64,000 bases of DNA from Sandaracinus amylolyticus. Lineage in GTDB: Bacteria; Myxococcota_A; Polyangia; Polyangiales; Sandaracinaceae. A program made the position numbers and the translations under genes. Position 1 is the stretch's first letter, and each line of letters opens with the position of its first letter. Where the stretch lies: contig NZ_CP011125.1 in NCBI RefSeq assembly GCF_000737325.1, forward strand, positions 3,224,001 through 3,288,000. Direction: 5' to 3'. A model generated the notes under the pieces. That model saw only the letters and a program-made list of their open reading frames with translations. It was not told the origin of the DNA and ran no database searches. Shown in pieces: positions 24,849 to 32,723 of the stretch.

Positions 24849-25904
24849 ATGCGAGCCCGCGCTCTTCCACTGCTCCTCTCCTCCGCGCTGCTGATCACGC
24901 TCTCCGCTTGTTCCGGCGGCGGCGCGAGCGACGGGCAGGGGACTCTCACGCTGCTCCACGTCTCGAACGATCCGACGCGCGAGCTCTACGCCGAGATAAA
25001 CCCGACCTTCGCGAGCGCGTGGGCGCGCGATCACGGCGGACAGCGCGTCGAGATCCGCATGTCGCACGGAGGCTCGGGCCGTCAGGCGCGCGCGGTGATC
25101 GACGGGCTCGACGCGGACGTGGTGAGCCTCGCGCTGCCCTTCGACGTCGACGCGATCGCGCGCGAGGGACAGCACCTGCTCGACCCGCAGTGGGCCGCGC
25201 GCCTCCCCGATCACAGCTCGCCCTTCTACTCGACGATCGTGTTCGTCGTACGGCGGGGCAACCCGCGCGGGATCCGCGACTGGAACGATCTCGTGCGCGG
25301 CGAGACGCAGGTGATCGCGCCGAGCCCGAAGACGTCGGGCGGCGCGCGCTACGTCTACCTCGGCGCGTACGGATACGCGCTGCGCCACGGATACGACGGA
25401 CGCACCGGCGACGAGGCGGGCACCGAGATGGTGCGCGCGCTCTATCAGCGCGTGCCGGTGCTCGACTCGGGCGCGCGCGGCAGCTCGACGACGTTCGCGC
25501 GCAACGGCATCGGCGACGTCTTGCTCACGTGGGAGAACGAAGCGCACCTCTTGCTCGCGGAGAGCCCCGACGCGGGGCTCGAGATCGTGATCCCGAGCGA
25601 GAGCATCCTCGCCGAGCCGCCGGCCGCGTGGATCGATCGCAACGTCGAGCGCCACCACACGCGCGAGGTCGCGGAGGCGTACCTCCGGCACCTCTGGTCG
25701 ACCGAGGCGCAGGAGATCGCGGCGCGCCAGCACTACCGACCGCGCGACGCCGACGTCGCGGCGCGGTACGCGCAGTCGTTCCCCACGATGACGCTCTTCA
25801 CCGTCGAAGAGGTGTTCGGCGGATGGGAGCGCGCGCACGCGACGCACTTCGCGGAGGGCGCGCTCTTCGATCGAATCTACCAGCCGGGGCAGGGCGGAAC
25901 GTGA
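24849..25904 (+). CDS. sbp: Sulfate-binding lipoprotein of the sulfate ABC transporter
   Basis: A 351-residue protein, MRARALPLLLSSALLITLSAC, so a lipoprotein (Cys21) rather than the soluble form of enteric bacteria. It carries the Sbp/CysP signatures LLHVSNDPTRELYAEINPTF, SHGGSGRQARAV and PSPKTSGGARY, which form the sulfate pocket. It delivers sulfate or thiosulfate to CysT-CysW. The start is the ATG at 24849. Its stop overlaps the cysT start (GTGA). Divergent from the sigma-54 activator gene. Confidence 0.9.
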   Translation: MRARALPLLLSSALLITLSACSGGGASDGQGTLTLLHVSNDPTRELYAEINPTFASAWARDHGGQRVEIRMSHGGSGRQARAVIDGLDADVVSLALPFDVDAIAREGQHLLDPQWAARLPDHSSPFYSTIVFVVRRGNPRGIRDWNDLVRGETQVIAPSPKTSGGARYVYLGAYGYALRHGYDGRTGDEAGTEMVRALYQRVPVLDSGARGSSTTFARNGIGDVLLTWENEAHLLLAESPDAGLEIVIPSESILAEPPAAWIDRNVERHHTREVAEAYLRHLWSTEAQEIAARQHYRPRDADVAARYAQSFPTMTLFTVEEVFGGWERAHATHFAEGALFDRIYQPGQGGT

Positions 25905-26788
25905 CCACCACGCCCGTCGCCGCCGAGGCGGAGGCGACGCCGACCGTCGCTCCGCGCGCGGCACGCCCTCCGCGATCGATCCCGGGCTTCGCGCCGTCGC
26001 TCGCGATCACCGGCACCGTGCTCGTGGTGCTCGTGCTCGTGCCGCTCGGCGCGCTCGTGCTCGCGGTCGCGCGCGCGCCGTGGGACACGATCGTCCGCGC
26101 GCTCACCGACGCGCGCACGCTCGCAGCGGTCGGGCTCAGCGTGGGCGCGTCGGCCGTCGCCGCGCTCGTCGCGGCGCCGCTCGGCGTCGCGATCGCATGG
26201 ACGCTCGCGCGCTACGACCTGCCCGGTCGAAGGCTGCTCGACGCGATCGTCGACGTGCCGTTCGCGCTGCCGACCGCGGTGTCGGGCATCGCGCTCACCG
26301 CGCTGTGCGCGCCGAGCGGATGGATCGGCGCGCTCTTCGCGCCGCTCGGGATCGAGCTCGCGTTCAACCGCGTGGGCATCGCGATCGCGCTGCTCTTCAC
26401 CGGGCTGCCGTTCGTGGTGCGCACGGTGCAGCCGGTGATCGAGGATCTGCCCGCCGAGATCGAAGAGGCCGCGTCGTCGCTCGGCGCGTCGCGCGCCCAG
26501 ACGTTCCTGCGCGTCATCCTGCCCTCGCTGATGCCGTCGATCGTCGCGGGCACCACGCTCGCGTTCGCACGCGCGCTCGGCGAGTACGGCTCGGTCGTGT
26601 TCATCGCGGGCAACATGCCGATGCGCACCGAGATCGCGCCGCTGCGGATCCTCTCGCACCTCGAGAGCTACGACTACGCGAGCGCCGCGGTCGTCGCGCT
26701 CGCGATGCTGGTCGCGTCGGCGGGGCTGCTCTTCGCGGTGAACGCCGCGCAACGAAGGCTGGTGGATCGTGGCGCACAGGGCGCGTGA
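25901..26788 (+). CDS. cysT: Sulfate ABC transporter permease CysT
   Basis: A 295-residue inner-membrane protein with about six helices. The ABC-coupling loop EIEEAASSLGASRAQTFLRV and the end RALGEYGSVVFIAGNMPMRT are typical of CysT (CysU). It forms the sulfate channel with CysW. The start is GTG 25901, overlapping the sbp stop by 4 bp. The first 35 residues are an Ala/Pro/Thr-rich cytoplasmic extension. Confidence 0.9.
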   Translation: MTTTPVAAEAEATPTVAPRAARPPRSIPGFAPSLAITGTVLVVLVLVPLGALVLAVARAPWDTIVRALTDARTLAAVGLSVGASAVAALVAAPLGVAIAWTLARYDLPGRRLLDAIVDVPFALPTAVSGIALTALCAPSGWIGALFAPLGIELAFNRVGIAIALLFTGLPFVVRTVQPVIEDLPAEIEEAASSLGASRAQTFLRVILPSLMPSIVAGTTLAFARALGEYGSVVFIAGNMPMRTEIAPLRILSHLESYDYASAAVVALAMLVASAGLLFAVNAAQRRLVDRGAQGA

Positions 26789-27605
26789 GCGGCCGCGCGG
26801 GCGCGCGGCGTGGGCGATCGTCGCGATCTCGCTCGTCGCGATGATCGTGCTGCTGGTGCTGCCGCTCGTGGTGGTGTTCGTCGAGGCGTTCGCCGAAGGT
26901 CCCGCGCGCTGGGCCGCCGCGATCTCCGACGCCGACACGCTGCACGCGCTGGAGCTCACCGCGCTCGTGGTCGCGGTCGTCGTGCCGTTCCACGCGGCGT
27001 TCGGCATCGCCTCGGCGTGGGCGATCACGCGCTACGACTTCCCGGGCAAGGGCGCGCTGCTGACGATCGTCGACCTGCCGTTCGCGGTGTCGCCCGTCGT
27101 GTCGGGCCTGCTCTTCGTGCTGCTCTTCGGCGCGCGCGGGATCTTCGGGCCGATGCTCGCCGATCACGACATCCGCATCGTGTACGCGGTGCCCGGTGTG
27201 ATCCTCGCGACGCTGTTCGTGACGTTGCCCTTCGTGACCCGCGAGCTCGTGCCGCTGCTCGAGGCGCAGGGCCGCGAAGAAGAAGAGGCCGCCGCGAGCC
27301 TCGGCGCGGGCGGCTGGTCGATCCTCACGCGCGTGACGCTGCCGCGCATCAAGTGGGGCGTGCTCTACGGATGTGTGCTCTGCGCGGCGCGTGCCGCCGG
27401 CGAGTTCGGCGCGGTGAGCGTCGTGAGCGGTCACATCCGCGGCGAGACCAACACGCTGCCGCTGCACGTCGAGGTGCTCTACGGCGAGTACGACTTCGTC
27501 GCGGCGTTCGCGGTCGCGTCGCTGCTCGCGCTGTCGGGCCTCGTGACGCTGACGTTGAAGGCGCTGCTCGAGCAGCGCGCGAAGAACCGAGGAGCGCTCG
27601 CATGA
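26769..27605 (+). CDS. cysW: Sulfate ABC transporter permease CysW
   Basis: A 278-residue permease with about six helices. The coupling loop [20 protein letters not shown] and [20 protein letters not shown] match CysW. The start is GTG 26769, 20 bp inside the end of cysT; its stop overlaps the cysA start (ATGA). Partner of CysT in the sulfate channel. Confidence 0.9.
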   Translation: MAHRARERPRGRAAWAIVAISLVAMIVLLVLPLVVVFVEAFAEGPARWAAAISDADTLHALELTALVVAVVVPFHAAFGIASAWAITRYDFPGKGALLTIVDLPFAVSPVVSGLLFVLLFGARGIFGPMLADHDIRIVYAVPGVILATLFVTLPFVTRELVPLLEAQGREEEEAAASLGAGGWSILTRVTLPRIKWGVLYGCVLCAARAAGEFGAVSVVSGHIRGETNTLPLHVEVLYGEYDFVAAFAVASLLALSGLVTLTLKALLEQRAKNRGALA

Positions 27606-28642
27606 GCATCGAAGCGATCGGCGTGACCAAGCGATATCGCGCGCACCACGCGCTGCGCGACGTGACCGTGCGCATCGAGCGGGGCGGGCTCGTGGCGCTG
27701 CTCGGTCCCTCGGGCTCGGGCAAGACCACGCTGCTGCGCGTGATGGCGGGGCTCGAGGCGCCCGACGCGGGGCGCGTGCTCTTCTCGGGGCGCGACGTGT
27801 CGGCATCGGGCGTCGCGGAGCGCGGCGTGGGCTTCGTGTTCCAGCACTACGCGCTCTTCCGCGAGATGACGGTGTTCGAGAACGTCGCGTTCGGGCTGCG
27901 CGTGAAGCCGCGCAAGGAGCGACCGAGCGAAGAGACGATCCGCGCGCGCGTGCACGAGCTGCTCTCGCTCGTGCAGCTCGAGGGAATGGCGCAGCGGCAT
28001 CCGTCGCAGCTCTCGGGCGGTCAGCGGCAGCGGGTCGCGCTGGCGCGCGCGCTCGCGGTCGAGCCCCAGGTGCTGCTGCTCGACGAGCCCTTCGGCGCGC
28101 TCGACGCGAAGGTGCGACGCCAGCTGCGCGCGTGGCTGCGCACGCTCCACGACGAGCTGCACGTCACGACGGTGCTCGTCACCCACGATCAGGAAGAGGC
28201 GCTGGAGATCGCCGATCGCGTGGTGCTGATGAACGAAGGGCGCGTGGAGCAGGAGGGCTCGCCCACCGCGCTCTACGACGCGCCCGCGACGGCGTTCGTC
28301 GCGTCGTTCCTCGGCGACGTGAACGTGCTCGAGGGCGTCGTCGAGAACGGCGCGATCGCGATCGGCGCGCTGCGCCTTCCGGTGGTCGGCGCGCGCACCG
28401 GCGAGCGCGTGCGCATCGCGGTGCGCGCGGGCGATCTCGACGTCGCGCCGGCCGACGACGGCGACGCGCACGCGACGATCTCGCGCATCGCGGATCTCGG
28501 CGAGCGCATCCAGCTCGAGGCGACGATCGACGGCGGGCCCACGGTGCGCGCGCACGTCCCGCGTCACGCGCCGCGCGCCGCCGAGCGCGGGAGCCGCGTG
28601 CGCATCGACGCGCGCGTCCAGCGTGTCTATCCGGCGCCCTGA
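27602..28642 (+). CDS. cysA: Sulfate ABC transporter ATPase CysA
   Basis: A 346-residue ATPase: Walker A GPSGSGKT (35-42), signature [15 protein letters not shown], Walker [13 protein letters not shown], and a C-terminal TOBE-like domain (about 235-346), as in CysA. It powers CysT-CysW. Last gene of the operon; its stop abuts the stop of the convergent mscS-like gene with no gap. Confidence 0.9.
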   Translation: MSIEAIGVTKRYRAHHALRDVTVRIERGGLVALLGPSGSGKTTLLRVMAGLEAPDAGRVLFSGRDVSASGVAERGVGFVFQHYALFREMTVFENVAFGLRVKPRKERPSEETIRARVHELLSLVQLEGMAQRHPSQLSGGQRQRVALARALAVEPQVLLLDEPFGALDAKVRRQLRAWLRTLHDELHVTTVLVTHDQEEALEIADRVVLMNEGRVEQEGSPTALYDAPATAFVASFLGDVNVLEGVVENGAIAIGALRLPVVGARTGERVRIAVRAGDLDVAPADDGDAHATISRIADLGERIQLEATIDGGPTVRAHVPRHAPRAAERGSRVRIDARVQRVYPAP

Positions 28643-30250
28643 TCACGAGAGGCGTCGCGCGCCCGAGCCCTCGCTCGGTCGCTCGACGTCGTCGAGGCGC
28701 ATCCGCGGCAGATAGCGTCCGCCCTCGAGCCGCTGCAGCAGCCCGAGCACGAACTCGCGCGTCGCGCAGCGCAGATCCCACGTCGAGCCCGCGTCGCGCG
28801 CGCTCACGAGCACGCGCACCTTCGCCGCGCGCTCGGTCGCTTCGACGACCTGCACCCCGAGCACGCGACGGTCCCAGAGCGGATGCGCGCGCACGAAGCG
28901 CTCGATCTCGGGGCGCAGCCGCTCGATCGGCGTCGCGAAGTCGACGTAGAAGAAGACGTCGCCGATGAGATCGTCGGCGGCGCGCGTCCAGTTCTGGAAG
29001 GGCAGCTCGAGCAGGCGCGCCATCGGCACGATCAGACATCGCTGATCCCACACCCGCACCACGACGTAGCTGAGGTTCACCTCCTCGACGGTGCCGAACT
29101 CGTTCTCGATCACCACTTGATCGCCGACGCGCAGCGGCTGCGTGAACGAGAGCTGGATCCCCGCGAGCAGGTTCCCGAGCGTGCGCTGCGCCGCGATGCC
29201 GACGACGACGCCCGCGACGCCGGCCGACGCGAGCAGCGACACGCCGACCTCGCGCACCGGCGGGAACTGCAGCAGCAGCACGGACGCGAACACGACGGTC
29301 GCGACGACGTTGAGCGCGCGCCGCAAGAGGATCACGCGCGTCCGCACCATGCGCGCGCGCCAGCCCTGCCGCGCGGCGGCGCGCTCCGACGCCGCCTGCG
29401 CCGCGAAGTCGATGCCGCGCACCACGAGCCATCCGACCGCGACGATCCACGCCGCGCGATACGCGTCCGCGAGCACGGCGACGATGCTGGGCGGGTAGCG
29501 CAGCAGGATCGCGAGCAGCCCGAGGTACGCGAGCGTCAGCGCGAGCCTCGCCGGCGGACGCACTCGCTTCACGGCGCGTCCCAGCTTCGCGCGCTCCTCG
29601 CGGCGCAGCGATCGCCAGACGAGCCAGACCAGCGCGCGCCCGGTCGCGGTCGCGAGCACCGCCGCGATCACGAGCGCGAGCGCGCTGCCGATCCACTGCC
29701 ACGGCTCGAGCTCGGCGAAGCGCGGCTCGCGCAGCGCGGGCCCGAGGCGATTCCCGATCGGTCCGCGATCGATGCGCGCCGCGAGATCGGGCGCGACCCG
29801 CACGGTGGTGCGCGAGAACACCCAGACGGGCCGTCCGTCGCGCAAGAGGCGCCGCATCACCACGCCGGGCTCGACACCGGGGATCCACGCCACGCCGACG
29901 ACGTGGGATCCGCCGGGCTCGGCCTCGTCGGGGAGCGACTCGGGCGTCACGCCGCGATCGGTCAGCACCGCGTCGATCGCGCGCGCTGCGCCTTCTCCGC
30001 GCGGGACCGCGCGCTCCGGCGGCACGTCGCGCAGGTCGAGCACGCGCGCGGCGTCGATCCACTCTCCGTCGGCGACCGCGCCGTCGAAGTAGCGGAGCGC
30101 GCGGCGCGGTGTCGAGAGATCGAGCGGCTCGTCGGGCGGCGGTAGGCCGGTCGTCGGCGCAGGCTCGCCCTGCGCGCGCACGCTCCCCGCGATCGCGACG
30201 AGCGCGACGAACGAGGCCCACGAGGCGAGCGCGCGGAAGCGCGAGCGCAT
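28643..30250 (-). CDS. MscS-family mechanosensitive channel
   Basis: A 535-residue membrane protein. A signal peptide (ends VRA-QG) and a periplasmic domain (about 27-185) come first, then at least four helices (about 190-330). The MscS pore and beta-domain region follows, with GVAGVVVGIAAQRTLGNLLA and FTQPLRVGDQVVIENEFGTV. It probably opens under osmotic downshock. The periplasmic domain makes it longer than E. coli MscS (286 residues). The start is the ATG at 30250. Divergent from the phosphatase gene at 30346. Confidence 0.85.
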   Translation of the reverse strand: MRSRFRALASWASFVALVAIAGSVRAQGEPAPTTGLPPPDEPLDLSTPRRALRYFDGAVADGEWIDAARVLDLRDVPPERAVPRGEGAARAIDAVLTDRGVTPESLPDEAEPGGSHVVGVAWIPGVEPGVVMRRLLRDGRPVWVFSRTTVRVAPDLAARIDRGPIGNRLGPALREPRFAELEPWQWIGSALALVIAAVLATATGRALVWLVWRSLRREERAKLGRAVKRVRPPARLALTLAYLGLLAILLRYPPSIVAVLADAYRAAWIVAVGWLVVRGIDFAAQAASERAAARQGWRARMVRTRVILLRRALNVVATVVFASVLLLQFPPVREVGVSLLASAGVAGVVVGIAAQRTLGNLLAGIQLSFTQPLRVGDQVVIENEFGTVEEVNLSYVVVRVWDQRCLIVPMARLLELPFQNWTRAADDLIGDVFFYVDFATPIERLRPEIERFVRAHPLWDRRVLGVQVVEATERAAKVRVLVSARDAGSTWDLRCATREFVLGLLQRLEGGRYLPRMRLDDVERPSEGSGARRLS

Positions 30251-30345
30251 GCCGCGCGCGACACGCAGGCACGGTGCCAATTCTCGGAGCGAGGTGCTCT
30301 GCCGCGTGGCAACGCGCGACGTCGACGCGAGCGGGCACCCGCACC

Positions 30346-31140
30346 ATGCTGCGGCGCGTGGAGATCGTCCTCGTTCGTCACGCCGAATCGATCTGGAACG
30401 CAGAAGGTCGCTGGCAGGGCCAGACCGACGTCCCGCTCTCCGAGCAGGGCCGCGCCGAGGCCGCGAAGCTCGGAGCACGCCTCGCGAACGCCCACTTCGA
30501 TCGACGCATCGCGTCCGATCTCATGCGCACGCGCGACACCGCCGCCGCGATCGGCGCGGACTTCGTGCACGACCCGGCGTGGCGCGAATTCGATCTCGGC
30601 GCGTGGGGCGGCCTCCTCCACAGCGAGGTGCGCGAGCGCTTCCCCGACGAGGTGCAGGCGATGGCGATGGGCACCGACATGCCGATCGGCGGCGCCGAGT
30701 CGATGGTCACGTTCGACGCGCGCGTGCACCGCGCGCTCGACGCGGTGATCGCGAGCGGCCGCGACGGCGAGCGCGTGATCGTCGTGACCCACGGCGGCGT
30801 GATCCGCTCGATCGTGATGCGCCTGCTCGGCCTGCGCGGACGACCGCTGATCGGCGCGACGAACACGTCGATCACGCACCTGCGCGTCGACCCCGAGCGC
30901 CGCGTTCGCATCGTCTCCTACAACTGCGGCGCGCACCTCGACGCGAGCGACACCCCGCACGACGACGAGATCCTCGAGGGCGCGCCCGACGACATCGTTC
31001 GTCGCGTCGCGACGCGGCTCGGCATCGGCGACGCGCAGCGCGTCCACCTCCACCCGCCGCGCCCCGGCTCGATCACGCGCCTCGTGCGAGGCACCGCGCA
31101 TCCCGTGCTGCGCAGCTTCGCCACGCCCGCGTTCGGGTGA
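30346..31140 (+). CDS. Histidine phosphatase superfamily protein
   Basis: A 264-residue protein starting MLRRVEIVLVRHAESIWNAEG. The RHA/E motif (Arg-His near residues 11-12), the second catalytic His in VTHGG and the order of segments place it in the phosphoglycerate-mutase-like (branch 1) phosphatases. The substrate may be a sugar phosphate or a nucleotide-cofactor intermediate. The last 60 residues are an extension not typical of the family. ATG 30346 is the first Met that gives the motif. Confidence 0.85.
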   Translation: MLRRVEIVLVRHAESIWNAEGRWQGQTDVPLSEQGRAEAAKLGARLANAHFDRRIASDLMRTRDTAAAIGADFVHDPAWREFDLGAWGGLLHSEVRERFPDEVQAMAMGTDMPIGGAESMVTFDARVHRALDAVIASGRDGERVIVVTHGGVIRSIVMRLLGLRGRPLIGATNTSITHLRVDPERRVRIVSYNCGAHLDASDTPHDDEILEGAPDDIVRRVATRLGIGDAQRVHLHPPRPGSITRLVRGTAHPVLRSFATPAFG

Positions 31141-31345
31141 TCGCGCGGCGCTCCGCGCGCTCCGGGCGCGGAGCCGCGCGTGCTCCGAGCCCGCGATCCG
31201 CGAGACGCGCGCTGCGTCGACACGTCCTCGTCCCGCGCTGGAAACCTCGGCTGCAGCAGCCGGCCAGGCGCGTGGCCGGACGGCCGAATTTCCGCCGGAT
31301 CTCGCACCTCGGCGCGTGGCACGTGCGCTGCTCTTCGTGTCGCTC

Positions 31346-31534
31346 ATGCACCGCGAGACCACCCACCGCACGCCCCGCCGCACGCGCTCGACGCTCGCTT
31401 CGGCCGAGCTCCGGCGTCTCGATCACGACCTCGTCGCGCTCGAAGCGCAGGCGTCGACCGACCCAGTGCTCGCCACGATGCTCGCGGCCGCACGCGCCTG
31501 CCGCGCGCAGCTCGTCCGCGACACCGAGGGCTGA
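31346..31534 (+). CDS. Possible small protein
   Basis: A 62-residue frame (MHRETTHRTPRRTR), an alternative GTG start lying at 31316. It has a basic N-terminus and a helical Leu/Ala-rich second half (LRRLDHDLVALEAQ). Codon use is like neighbouring genes. It is the only candidate in the 500-bp gap between the phosphatase (31140) and the ABC ATPase (31644). An inverted repeat, GTCCGCG/CGCGGAC (31561-31582), follows it and may be a terminator or operator. Confidence 0.35.
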   Translation: MHRETTHRTPRRTRSTLASAELRRLDHDLVALEAQASTDPVLATMLAAARACRAQLVRDTEG

Positions 31535-31643
31535 CGGGCCACACGCTCTCCCGGGCCAGCGTCCGCGTGCGATTGCGCGGACTTCCGCGACGAGAGAGAA
31601 ACCCTCTGGAAACGTCACGCAGGCTCCGGCATCCTGCCGCCCC

Positions 31644-32723
31644 GTGTCGTCGCTGAGCCTGCGCGGAATCAAGAAGGATCTGGGGGGAAACCCGATCCTG
31701 CGCGGAGTCGACCTCGAGGTCGGCGACGGAGAGCTCGTCGTGCTCGTCGGCCCGAGCGGCTGCGGAAAGAGCACGCTGCTCCGCACCATCGCCGGCCTCG
31801 AGATCCCCGACGGCGGCACGCTGAAGATCGGCGATCGCGACGTGACGCAGCTCCCGCCACGCGACCGCGACGTCGCGATGGTGTTCCAGAGCTACGCGCT
31901 CTATCCGCACCTCACGGTCCGCGAGAACCTCGGCTTCGGTCTCAAGCTGCGCGGCACCGACGCGAAGACCATCGCCGAGCGCGTCGACGAGGTCGCGCAG
32001 ATGCTCGGCCTCGAGAAGCTCCTCGATCGCTACCCGCGTCAGATGAGCGGCGGCCAGCGCCAGCGCGTCGCGATGGGCCGCGCGATCGCGCGCCGTCCCT
32101 CGGTGTTCCTCTTCGACGAGCCGCTCTCGAACCTCGACGCCGCGCTGCGCGCCGACGTGCGCGTCGAGATCAAGCGCCTGCACGCTCGCCTCAAGGAGCA
32201 AGGGCAGGGCGCGACGATGATCTACGTCACGCACGACCAGGTCGAAGCGATGACGCTCGCCGATCGCCTCGTCGTGCTGAAGTCGGGCCACGTCGAGCAG
32301 ATCGGCGCGCCGCTCGAGGTCTACGAGAAGCCGCGCTCCCGCTTCGTCGCGTCGTTCCTCGGCTCGCCCGCGATGAACTTCGTGCCCGGCGAGATCGTCG
32401 ACGGGCGCATCCGCGCCGACGGTCTCGACGCGCAGCTGCCGCAGAACGATCGCATCGCGAGCAAGAGCGTGCTCGCCGGCATCCGCCCGCACGACGTGCT
32501 GCCCAGCGCGAACGGCCACGCGGACATCCTGCTGCGCGTCGAGGTGATCGAGGCGATGGGCTTCGAGGCGTACGCGCACGGCAAGGTCGGCGCGCACCCG
32601 TTCGTCGCGCGCCTCGAAGGGGATCGCGCGCGCGCTGCGCGGCCCGGCGACACCCTCGCGCTCGACATCGCGCAGGGCTCTCTCCACCTCTTCGATCCGG
32701 ACTCCGAGCGAACGCTCTCATGA
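31644..32723 (+). CDS. MalK/UgpC-type ABC transporter ATPase
   Basis: A 359-residue ATPase with Walker A GPSGCGKST, signature [15 protein letters not shown], Walker B FLFDEPLSNLDA and a C-terminal regulatory/TOBE domain. This is the carbohydrate (CUT1) subfamily. The start is GTG 31644 (VSSLSLRGIKKD). Its stop overlaps the start of the binding protein-permease fusion gene (ATGA). Sugar or glycerol-phosphate importers use this type. Confidence 0.85.
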   Translation: MSSLSLRGIKKDLGGNPILRGVDLEVGDGELVVLVGPSGCGKSTLLRTIAGLEIPDGGTLKIGDRDVTQLPPRDRDVAMVFQSYALYPHLTVRENLGFGLKLRGTDAKTIAERVDEVAQMLGLEKLLDRYPRQMSGGQRQRVAMGRAIARRPSVFLFDEPLSNLDAALRADVRVEIKRLHARLKEQGQGATMIYVTHDQVEAMTLADRLVVLKSGHVEQIGAPLEVYEKPRSRFVASFLGSPAMNFVPGEIVDGRIRADGLDAQLPQNDRIASKSVLAGIRPHDVLPSANGHADILLRVEVIEAMGFEAYAHGKVGAHPFVARLEGDRARAARPGDTLALDIAQGSLHLFDPDSERTLS

